From contig NZ_CP008896.1 in assembly GCF_000730425.1 (NCBI RefSeq), forward strand, positions 4,712,001 through 4,776,000: a DNA stretch of 64,000 nt. The letters are read 5' to 3'. The notes beneath the pieces are model-generated. The model saw nothing but the letters and a program-made list of their open reading frames with translations, did not search any database and had not been told where the DNA came from. Within the stretch, counting starts at the first letter, position 1. Every line of letters begins with the position of its first letter. The position numbers and the translations under genes were made by a program. This DNA is from Pseudomonas fluorescens. GTDB taxonomy: Bacteria > Pseudomonadota > Gammaproteobacteria > Pseudomonadales > Pseudomonadaceae. Shown here piece by piece: positions 24,864 to 33,748 of this stretch.

Positions 24864-26804
24864 GTGAGCGATTCGGTTCTTTACATCCCGCTGCTGGCTT
24901 CCCAGGCCAATTCCTTGGTTGATCCGAGTACTTCTGCTCGCGTCCTGTTGGGGCAGTGGGACGTCCCCCAAGTGGCTTCGGTGGCAGTCCTCCAGAATTT
25001 GCCGGCTCTGGACGGTAAACCGAAAAGCGAAATGCTCGTAGAGAAAGCCCTGGCCGAGTTGATTTCGATTGGAACAGAGCTGAGCCACACGCATCCACCA
25101 GGTACTTTTTCTAATCTGATCGCAGGCAAATTTAAGCCAGAGTTGTTTGAGCGCGGGCTGGCGCTCATGCCTCGACTGCGTGTTCGCTTCCTTGATGAGG
25201 AGACGTTGGACGCAAAACAATTCCTCAACGGTGGGATCTGGGACTTCAATTTCCGTGCTGCGCACGCCCAGAAGCTCAACCCGCTCAAGCATTCGTTCGA
25301 GACGTCATCGGGAAAAACAATTTCTCTGTCGAATCAGCAGAGCCGTACATTCCGCATTATTCATGCCGAACCCGATGAGAGCATTCATATCCAGGGCCTC
25401 GCTGGTACCGGTAAGACCCATATGATCGAACGCTTAGTGGACTCGCTTTCCTCAAGCCGACCACTCGTGCTGGCTTTCACCGCGGTCCAGCTCCAGGCAT
25501 TGATGCAACGAATCGGAGCCGCGAACGTGAGAGGAATGACGTTCGGAGATCTCGCCAACTATGTGCTCGAGCGAGGTGTCGGCTATTACCGACCAGGTAA
25601 GCGGGCATCTGCTCGGCACCAGGTTACCCCGGAAGACATTGCGTCACGGTTGGGTTTCGGATGGATCAGTAGGCTCAGCCCAGCTCAAGTAGCCACGGCC
25701 TGCGCAAGAATGGTGGCCGCATTTTGCAACAGCATTGATTTTGCGTTAGCCGAGCAGCACATCCCAAAGGGGCTTGCTCTTGATGCCGTAGATCGATTGG
25801 TGCTGGTGGGGTATGCGCAAAAATTGTGGGAGCAGACCATAGAGCCGACCGATCCGCGCCTTCAGCTCCCGCTTCGTGGGTATCACCGAATTAAGCACAT
25901 GACCCTGCTTCATGAGGCAGTGATAGGCCTAGAATTCACCCACATTATTGTCGACGAAGCGCACGACCTTAGCTGGCCACTCTCGGTATTTCTCGACCGC
26001 TGTACTCAGCCCGTGATTACATTGGGTGATGCATGCCAGCGCCTTGATGGGAGCTACCACCAGCGTGCTAGCACCCTCCGCAAGCACGAGATCACACACT
26101 CCATTCGCGCCGGCCGGCAAATCGAGGGAGTCATAAACCCCCTCATCGACAAACACCCGATCCTGAAATTGGCCTCGATCGAGGGCAACAACGGTATCGA
26201 GACGAAGATTGTTTACTACGACAAGCCAGAGGTTCCCACTGGGGCTGTGACAATTCTCGTAGATTCCGAGTGGGGATTATTCGAGTGGTTTCAGCGCCTG
26301 GCCATCGCTGGCGCGCGTTTCAGTTTGCTACCGGGTGCAGTCAACACCTTCCGCCGGTTCATTCTCGACTGCATAGGCCTGTTCCATGATCAAGAACGGC
26401 CAAAGCATAGCGCGCTCTTCAAATACACCCACTGGGATGATCTCCGGGCGGACATGGGCAGCAAAAATAGTAGCTTTCAGCGCATCGACCGGATGCTCAG
26501 CAAAGGCTATAGCTCATATGAGTTCGAGGCATCGTTACTCAACCTCGATGTGTCAGGTACAGCCCTGCTTCAGCTTGGCCGGGTCATGGACGCACGCAAT
26601 TCCGAAATCGACGCAGTGATGCTCGCTCCAGACTTGCTCAGTCAAGTAGGGCCTGGCGACCGAATTGCAGCGAGCAGGGCTTTTGCAGCCCTTTACACGG
26701 GTGGATCGAGAGCTCGTCACAAGCTCATCGTTCCTGGTTATCTCCGGGACTGGGCGTCTGATATGTCCACGGCAGCGAAAGCTCAGATAACCTCATCTTC
26801 ATGA
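24864..26804 (+). CDS. UvrD-like SF1 helicase/ATPase
   Basis: 646 residues from GTG 24864 (GAGAA upstream). The N-terminal 165 residues have no recognised domain. Then come SF1 motifs: Walker A QGLAGTGKTHMIERL near residue 178, motif II THIIVDEAHDLSW near residue 360, motif III VITLGDACQRLDG near residue 385, and a motif VI-like GGSRARHKLIVPG near residue 620. A 5'-most domain plus this core is common in defence- and repair-type helicases. Its 3' end overlaps the convergent DpdA-like gene by 22 bases. A broken second copy of its middle part lies at 27.8-28.1 kb. Confidence 0.75.
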   Translation: MSDSVLYIPLLASQANSLVDPSTSARVLLGQWDVPQVASVAVLQNLPALDGKPKSEMLVEKALAELISIGTELSHTHPPGTFSNLIAGKFKPELFERGLALMPRLRVRFLDEETLDAKQFLNGGIWDFNFRAAHAQKLNPLKHSFETSSGKTISLSNQQSRTFRIIHAEPDESIHIQGLAGTGKTHMIERLVDSLSSSRPLVLAFTAVQLQALMQRIGAANVRGMTFGDLANYVLERGVGYYRPGKRASARHQVTPEDIASRLGFGWISRLSPAQVATACARMVAAFCNSIDFALAEQHIPKGLALDAVDRLVLVGYAQKLWEQTIEPTDPRLQLPLRGYHRIKHMTLLHEAVIGLEFTHIIVDEAHDLSWPLSVFLDRCTQPVITLGDACQRLDGSYHQRASTLRKHEITHSIRAGRQIEGVINPLIDKHPILKLASIEGNNGIETKIVYYDKPEVPTGAVTILVDSEWGLFEWFQRLAIAGARFSLLPGAVNTFRRFILDCIGLFHDQERPKHSALFKYTHWDDLRADMGSKNSSFQRIDRMLSKGYSSYEFEASLLNLDVSGTALLQLGRVMDARNSEIDAVMLAPDLLSQVGPGDRIAASRAFAALYTGGSRARHKLIVPGYLRDWASDMSTAAKAQITSSS

Positions 26805-27673
26805 TGGTGGGCTCCATCAAAACAGTGCTGTCTCGAAGGCAGCGGCCAACAGCAATTGAATGGCGTTGCCGCAACGTCCTCCTTGGCTAGAGAGAAAAGA
26901 TCACCCTGATAATCTGCATAGCATAGTGCGGCATGGAGCGCAGGCAGCGTGTCGGCGAAGCGTGTCACGCTGGTCCCGTCGAAGGAATTTGCACTGGCGG
27001 CAGCGCACATTCCGATCCGTCGAGCGCTGTTTACCCGGCCAACGTGGTAGTAGCAGTTGCGGCGACGAGAAAGGACACCCCATGCAGCCATGGTTTGCAG
27101 CTTCCAAGGGGTGCTCCCTCCGAGAAATATCCCTACGGATGGGCTCAGGAACTCACGCACATCGTCTGGCTCCATTCCATCCTGCACAGCAATGAGCAAC
27201 CTTCGAGGAAATCCCTTCAGCCGATCCAGCCAGCGCAGGCTGAAATCCAGAGACTCTATCCCACCTGCCACGATGTCAGGTAGGACAACCCAGTCAGCGT
27301 CTTCGCCAAGAAGATCCACGGCACGGCCGAAAGCACGCTCATCGAACTGCGTGCCCTGCTGGTAAGCGCTCCACGCTCCGTTGTCCAAAGCGTAATGCTC
27401 GAACCCCTCAGTGCGCAGAACCCCGGCCGCAGAAACGAGTAAGCGCCAACCCGCCCCGCGCATTGCTGCGAGGTTGCGGCGTGTGCCGGTTCGGCTTGCA
27501 TACGAGACCATCGGCGGGGGGATGTAGCCAAGCCGCTCCTCAATATCCAACTCCATGTCGGCTGACCCGTCCATACAGTAGTAATCGGCATATGCTGCTA
27601 GCGCTTGGGCGTTGCCTTGACGATGGCCATCGCGGTAAGCCTGAAGCCAAGCGGGGAGGCGGTTGAGTTCCAT
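26783..27673 (-). CDS. TGT-fold protein, DpdA-like (tentative)
   Basis: 296 residues. Several segments follow the order seen in tRNA-guanine transglycosylases: ALDNGAWS near residue 96 (DSGGFQ place), WVVLPDIVAGG near residue 128, VGIFLGGSTPWK near residue 180 (GGL place), CYYHVGRVNSARRI near residue 205, and SANSFDGTSVTRFA near residue 225 (DMFDCVMPTR place, with the nucleophile Asp). Smaller TGT relatives called DpdA insert 7-deazaguanines into DNA in phages and in dpd islands. Which substrate is used here is unknown. No other dpd gene is recognised nearby. Confidence 0.5.
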   Translation of the reverse strand: MELNRLPAWLQAYRDGHRQGNAQALAAYADYYCMDGSADMELDIEERLGYIPPPMVSYASRTGTRRNLAAMRGAGWRLLVSAAGVLRTEGFEHYALDNGAWSAYQQGTQFDERAFGRAVDLLGEDADWVVLPDIVAGGIESLDFSLRWLDRLKGFPRRLLIAVQDGMEPDDVREFLSPSVGIFLGGSTPWKLQTMAAWGVLSRRRNCYYHVGRVNSARRIGMCAAASANSFDGTSVTRFADTLPALHAALCYADYQGDLFSLAKEDVAATPFNCCWPLPSRQHCFDGAHHHEDEVI

Positions 27674-27794
27674 GCTGGTGGTTCCTGGTAGGAGGTGGCC
27701 ACCGTCTCATCTCCTACCGAAATCCCAACGCTTCAAGGTGTGATGTCTGATTAGGCAGCACACAAACACGCCGAACGTAAAATCCCCGGCGAAG

Positions 27795-28106
27795 CTGCGA
27801 TTACCAGAACCCGGGAAAGCGAGCGTTAGCTCGACACCAGGTCACTCCGGACGATATCGCCTCACGGCTAGGTTTCGGACCAGTCAGTTGGCTCAGCCCG
27901 GGGCGGTTAGCGAACACCTGTGCAAATATGGTGGCCTACCTTTGTGCCAGCAACGATCCAGTGGTCACAGAAGAGCGTGTCCCGAAGGGATTTGTGCTCA
28001 AAGCGGTAGATAGTGCCGTGCTGGTTGTGTACGCCCAGCGATTGTGGGATCAAACCATCAAACCGCCTAGGCCGAGCCTTCAGATCCCTCTTCGCAGGTA
28101 CGTTCT
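27795..28106 (+). pseudogene. Remnant of a second UvrD-like helicase
   Basis: The frame encodes PGKRALARHQVTPDDIASRL, then GFGPVSWLSPGRLANTCANM, then VPKGFVLKAVDSAVLVVYAQ RLW up to LQIPLRRY. This matches residues of about 245-345 of the intact helicase (RPGKRASARHQVTPEDIASR and onward). There is no start region, no Walker A and no motif II. Divergence shows an old paralogue or a related gene rather than a fresh duplication. It sits on the other side of the DpdA-like gene. Confidence 0.75.
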
Positions 28107-28217
28107 CGGCAGCGAAAGCACAGCCGTTGTGTTCCCCGTAACGCACCGCCGGCAATAGAGTTCGAGTGGATGTTTTCCGACTGGTTTCCGTCCTGAAATC
28201 GGCCTTGCGTTCGAAGG

Positions 28218-28793
28218 GTGAATGAAATAATCGCTCAAACCCCGCGATTAAATGGCCCTCAAATGAACGAAATCTCAAAAGCTTTGCTAGCGATGTCAAT
28301 AGCGCCACTGCCTTTGGTAGCATCGCTCACCCCCTGGACCGGGGAACCGATTGGTTACGGAACTTGGTTCTTTGCTGGCGCGATCACCCTTGGCGCGGGG
28401 GGAGGGGCATGGTTACTGGAACGGTCGTGGCAAAAAATGATAGCGAATCGCATCGTCATCGACATCAAGCCCAACCAGGTGATCGTTGACGGGGTGATAC
28501 TCAACTGCGAATTTTCCTCACTCATTCGACTTTTCAAGAGTCGCGTGGCGTTGGCCGAGATGCTCGGGATCATCGTGAATGAAGCGATGTTCAAGCGAGG
28601 ACAAAGCGTCGGCATTCGTAAATCTGCACATATCAAGATCTGGCCTGGGAGCCTGCAGGTATCTGACTTCGAATTGGAGTCGCTGTCCGAAGCAATTGCG
28701 GCAGAGTTCATCTCGCCGGTGTTCGAAGTCATAGACCGGCATATCGAGTTTCCGAGTCGCGATCTGCCATGTACCGCGCCAGCTACTCGCTGA
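28218..28793 (+). CDS. Unknown membrane-anchored protein, 191 residues
   Basis: Two N-terminal hydrophobic segments (ALLAMSIAPLPLVASL and GTWFFAGAITLGAGGGAWLL, residues about 20-70) precede a soluble domain of about 110 residues. ATG 28218 has AAGGG very close; ATG 28263 is an alternative start. Not recognised. It precedes a 57-residue gene and the rulAB operon in the same direction. Confidence 0.55.
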   Translation: MNEIIAQTPRLNGPQMNEISKALLAMSIAPLPLVASLTPWTGEPIGYGTWFFAGAITLGAGGGAWLLERSWQKMIANRIVIDIKPNQVIVDGVILNCEFSSLIRLFKSRVALAEMLGIIVNEAMFKRGQSVGIRKSAHIKIWPGSLQVSDFELESLSEAIAAEFISPVFEVIDRHIEFPSRDLPCTAPATR

Positions 28794-28829
28794 AGAAAAT
28801 CTCCCAAAACTTGATATCGGACTCGAACC

Positions 28830-29003
28830 ATGGCCATCGACGAAAAAATTCAAGCAGTTCTCAACAACCCTGCTACCAGTGACTGGCTGAAAAGCTGTTT
28901 GGAGAAAGCGCTGCTCCGCGATTGCGTGGATGCGGCCAATGACGCCGAAATACTGCATGATCTGCTGGCAGCCCGTTGTGATGAAGCTTTGCGGGCGCTC
29001 TGA
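28830..29003 (+). CDS. Small soluble protein, 57 residues
   Basis: ATG 28830 opens MAIDEKIQAVLNNPATSDWL, continuing as a helical protein (EKALLRDCVDAANDAEIL) to TGA 29003. The composition and the spacing behind the preceding gene are those of a real small gene. I have a sense of similar short ORFs in Pseudomonas islands and plasmids, but know no function. Confidence 0.6.
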   Translation: MAIDEKIQAVLNNPATSDWLKSCLEKALLRDCVDAANDAEILHDLLAARCDEALRAL

Positions 29004-29182
29004 CTGTAACTGCCTCTTGGACCGAATTTATCCTGAGCCAAAGTCAAAGAAAGCATCCCCCCGTCTGGAAAGTGGTTGAAGGCGGGCTGGTCTTCAAAGC
29101 CCACTGCGCGTCCTGGTGGGGTACCTCTAACGATTGTGCATCCGGTCGGCGAAGATTGACGGCGCGTTGAGTACGCAGTTAA

Positions 29183-29198
29183 CTGTGTATCCATACAG
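29183..29198. promoter_or_regulatory. LexA (SOS) box of rulAB
   Basis: CTGTGTATCCATACAG matches the CTGT-N8-ACAG SOS box exactly and lies 22 bases before rulA. It predicts repression by LexA and induction by DNA damage of rulA, rulB and the following SRAP gene. Confidence 0.9.
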
Positions 29199-29219
29199 TT
29201 ATTTCTTCAGGCCAGGTTT

Positions 29220-29648
29220 ATGAGCGTGACCCTTCTTGGTCCCATTGCGAGCGGTGGTAAATCGCTACCGCTGTATTCGTGTCAGGTATCTGCTGGCTTT
29301 CCGTCGCCGGCAGCGGACCATCTTGAAAAGCTGATATCTCTGGACGAGCTGTTTGATATCAGGGCACCGCATGTGTACCTAGCCAAGATCCTGGGCGACA
29401 GCATGCAAGGCGCGGGCATTTTCAGCGGTGATCTGGTGATCGTTGATCGAAGTAAAACGGCGCGACATGGCGATATCGTCATTGCGGCGCTCAACACCGA
29501 GTGCGTGTGCAAACGTCTGCACAAGCGAGATGGCCAAGTGGTGTTGATGGCCGAAAACCCCAAATTTCCGCCTAGATATGTGATGGAGGGCGACGAACTG
29601 GTGATATGGGGTGTGGTTAACTACAGCGTTCGCGATCATGAGCGTTAA
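29220..29648 (+). CDS. rulA: UmuD-like polymerase V accessory subunit RulA
   Basis: 142 residues of the UmuD/RulA family. The self-cleavage region SAGFPSPAADH is near residue 24, the catalytic Ser in ILGDSMQGAG near residue 60, and the catalytic Lys in the VCKRL segment near residue 98. RecA-stimulated self-cleavage activates it as partner of RulB in translesion synthesis. It starts 22 bases behind a LexA box and overlaps rulB by 11 bases. Confidence 0.92.
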   Translation: MSVTLLGPIASGGKSLPLYSCQVSAGFPSPAADHLEKLISLDELFDIRAPHVYLAKILGDSMQGAGIFSGDLVIVDRSKTARHGDIVIAALNTECVCKRLHKRDGQVVLMAENPKFPPRYVMEGDELVIWGVVNYSVRDHER

Positions 29649-30936
29649 TACTGCCGTCGATCCAGCCTTGCCGATTTTTGCGCTGGCTGACTGCAACAGC
29701 TTCTACGCCAGTTGTGAGCGTGTTTTTCGGCCGGATCTGGCCAGCACGCCGATTGTCGTGCTGAGCAATAATGATGGCTGTGTTATTGCCCGTAGCTACG
29801 ATGCCAAGCCCTTCGTCAAAATGGGCGCACCCTATTTCCAGATCAAGGACACCTTGCGCCGGCACGGAATCGTGGCTTTCAGCAGCAATTACGCGTTGTA
29901 CGGTCAGTTGTCCGAAAGAGTCATGACCATAATAGAATCAATGGTTTGCGACTCAGAAATTTATAGTATCGATGAAATATTTTGTACGTTGACCGGCATG
30001 CCCGGCGACCTCACCGAATTCGGCCGAAAGATCCGTGCCAAAGTCCTAAAACACACCGGTATCCCGGTGGGTGTGGGCATTGCCCATACTAAAACACTGG
30101 CCAAACTGGCCAATCACACCGCAAAACGGCTGCAATCGCAGACTGGCGGGGTGGTGGACCTGTGCGATCCTTTCAAACGCGACTGGGTATTGCGTAACAC
30201 CGCCGTTGAAGAGGTGTGGGGCATTGGTCGACGCATGTCGGCACACATGCAGGCCTTGGGCATTCGCACAGCAATGGACTTGGCCACGGCGGACCCGGTC
30301 CTGCTCGGCCGTAAATTCAGCGTCGTCCTTGAGAAAACCATACGCGAGCTTGCCGGCACTTCTTGTCTGGCGCTGGAAGACGCAGCTCCGTCCAAACAGG
30401 AGATCTGTTGCAGCAGAATGTTTGGTGTGCGATTGGAGACGATCGAGCCGATTAAGGAAGCGGTGGCCACCTACGTGCAACGGGCTTCGGAGAAGCTGCG
30501 AGCTCAGCATTCTCTGTGCAAAAAGATCCGCGTGAGTATTCGAACCGGCATGTTCAACCCGGACGAAGCGCGTTACGCCAACGGCGTTCTTGTGGAGCTT
30601 CCCTATCCCACCAATGACGTGCGCCTGATCACCAAGGCAGCGACACAGGCAGTAGAACGCCTGTTCCGCCCCGGGTTTCGATACAGCAAGGCCGAAGTTT
30701 TGCTCATGGATCTGCGTCAACCTGGTGAATTCACAGATGATCTCTTTGCGCATACGCAACCAGCCGCGGCGGATAAGGTGATGAATGTCCTCGATGAGAT
30801 CAATAACCGGTGGGGGCGGGGTACGCTGCGCGCCGCAGCAGTGCCGGCAGCGCCGGCCTGGGCGATGCGGCGTGAGTTGATGAGCCAGAGCTACACCACG
30901 AGGCTTGACCAGTTATGGACGGTGAACGCCAATTGA
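29638..30936 (+). CDS. rulB: UmuC-like translesion DNA polymerase RulB
   Basis: 432 residues of the Y-family polymerase UmuC/RulB. The catalytic motifs FALADCNSFYASCERVF (near residue 15) and EIYSIDEIFCTL (near residue 105) are intact. The little-finger and C-terminal parts follow to WAMRRELMSQSYTTRLDQLW. I chose ATG 29638, inside rulA. rulAB operons on pseudomonad plasmids and islands give UV tolerance and are frequent integration targets; this copy is unbroken. Confidence 0.93.
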   Translation: MSVNTAVDPALPIFALADCNSFYASCERVFRPDLASTPIVVLSNNDGCVIARSYDAKPFVKMGAPYFQIKDTLRRHGIVAFSSNYALYGQLSERVMTIIESMVCDSEIYSIDEIFCTLTGMPGDLTEFGRKIRAKVLKHTGIPVGVGIAHTKTLAKLANHTAKRLQSQTGGVVDLCDPFKRDWVLRNTAVEEVWGIGRRMSAHMQALGIRTAMDLATADPVLLGRKFSVVLEKTIRELAGTSCLALEDAAPSKQEICCSRMFGVRLETIEPIKEAVATYVQRASEKLRAQHSLCKKIRVSIRTGMFNPDEARYANGVLVELPYPTNDVRLITKAATQAVERLFRPGFRYSKAEVLLMDLRQPGEFTDDLFAHTQPAAADKVMNVLDEINNRWGRGTLRAAAVPAAPAWAMRRELMSQSYTTRLDQLWTVNAN

Positions 30937-30964
30937 GGCGTAAATAATCTGAGGGAGTTTTTAC

Positions 30965-31606
30965 ATGTGCAGTCATTATGAAGCGCCGACGCCGCGGCTG
31001 CTCGCCCACACATTCGGCATCGATCCCTATGAGCAGGGCAAGTTGGACCTATGGCCAGGCTACATCGGGCCTTTCGTCCGCCGCGCGGAACAGGTTGATC
31101 ACGATGGAGCGGTGCAGATGCCGGTAGAGGCGCTGTCCGGTTCATTTGGATTGATACCGTCCTGGAGCAAGGACACCAAAATTGCGCGGCGTACTTACAA
31201 CGCCAGGTCTGAAACCGTCGCGGAAAAACCGTCTTTTCGCAGTGCCTGGCGTCTGGCCCAGCACTGCATTATTCCCGCAGCAGCCATCTATGAGCCTGAC
31301 TGGCGATCAGGAAAGGCAATAGCCACGCGGATTGCGCGGACAGATGGCGAGTTGATGGGCATCGCGGGTCTATGGGAGCAATGGCGCGATCCCGGCACCG
31401 GGGAGATCTTGCACAGCTACACCATGTTGACCATCAACGCGGACGATCACCCATTCATGCGCAACTACCACAAACCCCAGGATGAAAAACGTATGGTCGT
31501 CATACTGCCCCGGGGGCTATACAGCGACTGGTTGAAAGCTCCAGCCTGCGAGAGCATGGAATTCATGCGGCAGTACCCAGCAGATCGGATGGCCGTGGCT
31601 GTGTGA
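30965..31606 (+). CDS. SRAP-domain protein (YedK/HMCES-like)
   Basis: 213 residues of the SOS-response-associated peptidase family. The catalytic Cys2 (MCSHYE) forms a covalent link with abasic sites in single-stranded DNA. Conserved parts include FGLIPSWSKDTKIARRTYNARSE split across residues 60-82, and the His segment MLTINADDHPFMRNYH near residue 160. It lies 28 bases behind rulB and is probably read from the same LexA-controlled promoter, joining abasic-site protection with translesion synthesis. Confidence 0.88.
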   Translation: MCSHYEAPTPRLLAHTFGIDPYEQGKLDLWPGYIGPFVRRAEQVDHDGAVQMPVEALSGSFGLIPSWSKDTKIARRTYNARSETVAEKPSFRSAWRLAQHCIIPAAAIYEPDWRSGKAIATRIARTDGELMGIAGLWEQWRDPGTGEILHSYTMLTINADDHPFMRNYHKPQDEKRMVVILPRGLYSDWLKAPACESMEFMRQYPADRMAVAV

Positions 31607-31704
31607 TTTTCTGTGATTTATCAGTGTCGACCAGAAGCCTGAGCATCGGCACCACCCATGTACAAAAAAAGTGGCACTTCGCTGAAGGCGGATCGAAATA
31701 TCAG

Positions 31705-31732
31705 TTGTCAAAATACACAACTGGAGTATTCT
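31705..31732 (+). promoter_or_regulatory. Promoter/operator of higBA
   Basis: TTGTCA (-35) and TATTCT (-10) are 16 bases apart. An inverted pair AATAC/GTATT spans the spacer, placed where the antitoxin could block RNA polymerase. Confidence 0.5.
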
Positions 31733-31756
31733 TGATCCTAAATGTTAGGAAAGCCC

Positions 31757-32089
31757 ATGGACGTATTGCTCAAGCAGCGGTTTCAAGATGCCGCGAATCG
31801 CTACCCGAACGATCGGAGCGGGCTTCAACGATGTTACAGATTGCTGACGGAGGCAGAGCCAAAGAGCTACACGGATCTGGAAAAAATATTCGGTCACACT
31901 ATCGATCTCTTCAAATACCGCGCTGATGACTGTTGGGTAGTAATTGATATTGGTGGGAACAATTTGAGGCTGATTGCAGGCGTTAACTACGCCAGGCAAA
32001 AGCTTTATGTGAAGCACATTTACACCCATGCTGACTACGACACGGCTACAGAGTGGTATGCCAGCAACAAACGAGGAATCAAACCATGA
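31757..32089 (+). CDS. higB: HigB-family mRNA interferase toxin
   Basis: 110 residues from ATG 31757, which has TAGGAAA ahead; an ATG five codons earlier lacks a site. The fold pattern is RelE-like HigB: IFGHTIDLFKY, WVVIDIGGNNLRLIAGVNY, and the basic KLYVKHIYTHADYD end. HigB cuts ribosome-bound mRNA. The toxin comes first and overlaps the antitoxin start, as usual for higBA. Confidence 0.88.
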   Translation: MDVLLKQRFQDAANRYPNDRSGLQRCYRLLTEAEPKSYTDLEKIFGHTIDLFKYRADDCWVVIDIGGNNLRLIAGVNYARQKLYVKHIYTHADYDTATEWYASNKRGIKP

Positions 32090-32601
32090 TCACTGTTCTA
32101 GAGAATTCGCAGACCGTGCGCGCCGCGCTCGAAGATCTCCAAATGCTTCTCGAGCAGCTGAGCGGCCAGTTCGTCAATGGCATTAATGACGCCGCGGACT
32201 ACGCACGCGCCTCGGTCTTGCTTGATGAGCTGACCGACGGGCATGACCTCAACAAGTATGAGGAAAAGATTCTGGTCGAGCTCGAGGACGCTATTCTCGC
32301 TTACGAGCAAGACGGTGAGCAGTTCAAGGCCTTCAACGAATCTTTCACAGCCAAAACCACGCCGGTGCAGCTGCTTAAAGATTTGATGGAAACACTGCAG
32401 CTCACAGGTTCAGATCTACCGGAAATTGGCGATAAGGCAGCTGTATCAAAGGTGCTCAACGGCAGATTACCGATCAGCCATAGAATGGCGTTCGCTCTAG
32501 CTGAGAGATTTAGCATGGACCCGAAAGCATTCGCCCCAACACCTGGTAAGGCTACTGTAGATGCCGCCTTAGCGATGTCTGAATCGCCCCGGGTTTCCTA
32601 G
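32086..32601 (+). CDS. higA: HigA-family antitoxin, 3' end altered by IS3
   Basis: 171 residues from ATG 32086 in ATGA overlap with higB. An XRE-type HTH is in the C-terminal half (LPEIGDKAAVSKVLNGRLPI then FALAERFSMDPKAF). The last codons, SESPRVS and the stop TAG, lie within the left terminal repeat of the IS3 element that begins at 32580. The native C-terminus is therefore lost or replaced. The HTH is complete, so the antitoxin may still work. Confidence 0.82.
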   Translation: MITVLENSQTVRAALEDLQMLLEQLSGQFVNGINDAADYARASVLLDELTDGHDLNKYEEKILVELEDAILAYEQDGEQFKAFNESFTAKTTPVQLLKDLMETLQLTGSDLPEIGDKAAVSKVLNGRLPISHRMAFALAERFSMDPKAFAPTPGKATVDAALAMSESPRVS

Positions 32602-33479
32602 ACACTCTCCAGGCTCGCTGCGTAACGCTTTTCAAACTCTACCGGTGACAGCTGATTGTTGAAACTGTGGCGTCGTTTTGGGTTGTAAAACATCTCGATG
32701 TAATCGAACACATCATCCCGAGCATCCTGGCGTGTAGTGTAGATTTTACGCTTGATCCGCTCCCGCTTTAGCAGCTGGAAAAAGCTCTCCGCTACAGCGT
32801 TGTCGTGGCAGTTACCTCGACGACTCATGCTGGCTACCAGGTTGTTAGCTTTCAAGAAGCTTCGCCAGTCTGAGCTGCTGTACTGACTGCCTTGATCCGA
32901 GTGGATCATCACCTCTTGCTTCGGCTTACGTCTCCAAACCGCCATCAGCAGTGCATCAATGGCTACGTCGCTGGTCATCTGCGACTTCATTGACCAACCA
33001 ATGATCTGGCGTGAAAACAGATCGAGCACCACGGCCAAATACAGCCAGCCTTCATATGTTCGGATGTAGGTAATGTCTGTGACCCAGACTTTGTTGGGTT
33101 CTCTGACATCGAATTGGCGCTTCAGTAAGTTCGGTGAGGCAACGGCTGGTTTACCGCCATATTTTCCCGGCCTCCGTCGATACCCAGTCTGAGAACGTAA
33201 ACCTTCAAGGCGCATCAACCTAGCTACCCGGTGACGGCCACAGCTCTCACCAACCTCTCGCAGGTCATCATGGATCTTGCGATAGCCATAAACACCACCG
33301 CTTTCCAACCAGGAGTGTTTGATCAGTCCAAGCAGTCGCTGATCGTCCTTGGCTCGCGCAGATTTTGGTTCTGATAGCCACGCGTAGTAGCCGCTGGGAT
33401 GAACCTTGAGCGTCAGGCAAAGCCGTCGAATCGCGTAATGACCCGCTTGCTGCTTAATAAAGGCGTACTTCAGCCGCAC
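32598..33479 (-). CDS. IS3-family transposase OrfB
   Basis: 293 residues with the IS3/retroviral integrase core: first Asp in VWVTDITYIRTYEGW near residue 130, second in VMIHSDQGSQYSSSDW near residue 195, and Glu in NAVAESFFQLLKRE near residue 230. The frame is open upstream in the -1 phase of OrfA. A fused OrfAB can form by slippage at a run of six A and a G (complement of 33503-33509). All catalytic residues are present. Confidence 0.93.
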   Translation of the reverse strand: MRLKYAFIKQQAGHYAIRRLCLTLKVHPSGYYAWLSEPKSARAKDDQRLLGLIKHSWLESGGVYGYRKIHDDLREVGESCGRHRVARLMRLEGLRSQTGYRRRPGKYGGKPAVASPNLLKRQFDVREPNKVWVTDITYIRTYEGWLYLAVVLDLFSRQIIGWSMKSQMTSDVAIDALLMAVWRRKPKQEVMIHSDQGSQYSSSDWRSFLKANNLVASMSRRGNCHDNAVAESFFQLLKRERIKRKIYTTRQDARDDVFDYIEMFYNPKRRHSFNNQLSPVEFEKRYAASLESV

Positions 33480-33748
33480 TCCTTGGCAAAGTACGCGGCG
33501 GCCTTTTTTAAGATGTCTCGCTCCTCCGTCACCCGTTTCAGCTCGGCCCGTAGACGACGAACCTCAGCGCTCTGATCATCCTCCTCAACGCGCTGTTCCT
33601 GGGGCTTGGTGTAGCGCTTAACCCAGGCATAGAGGCTGTGCACGGACACACCCAATCGTGCAGCCACCTCCGAGACAGGAAGCTTCTTTTCGGTCACTTG
33701 TTTGACCGCCTGGATTTTGAATTCTTCGGGATATCGCTGGTTGCTCAT
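33470..33748 (-). CDS. IS3-family transposase OrfA
   Basis: 92 residues: an N-terminal HTH (YPEEFKIQAVKQVTEKKLPV, then VAARLGVSVHSLYAWVKRY) and a leucine-zipper-like helix (VRRLRAELKRVTEERDILKK) ending AAAYFAKECG. It provides DNA binding and is joined to OrfB by a -1 frameshift in active elements. GGAGG lies ahead of the ATG. Confidence 0.92.
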   Translation of the reverse strand: MSNQRYPEEFKIQAVKQVTEKKLPVSEVAARLGVSVHSLYAWVKRYTKPQEQRVEEDDQSAEVRRLRAELKRVTEERDILKKAAAYFAKECG

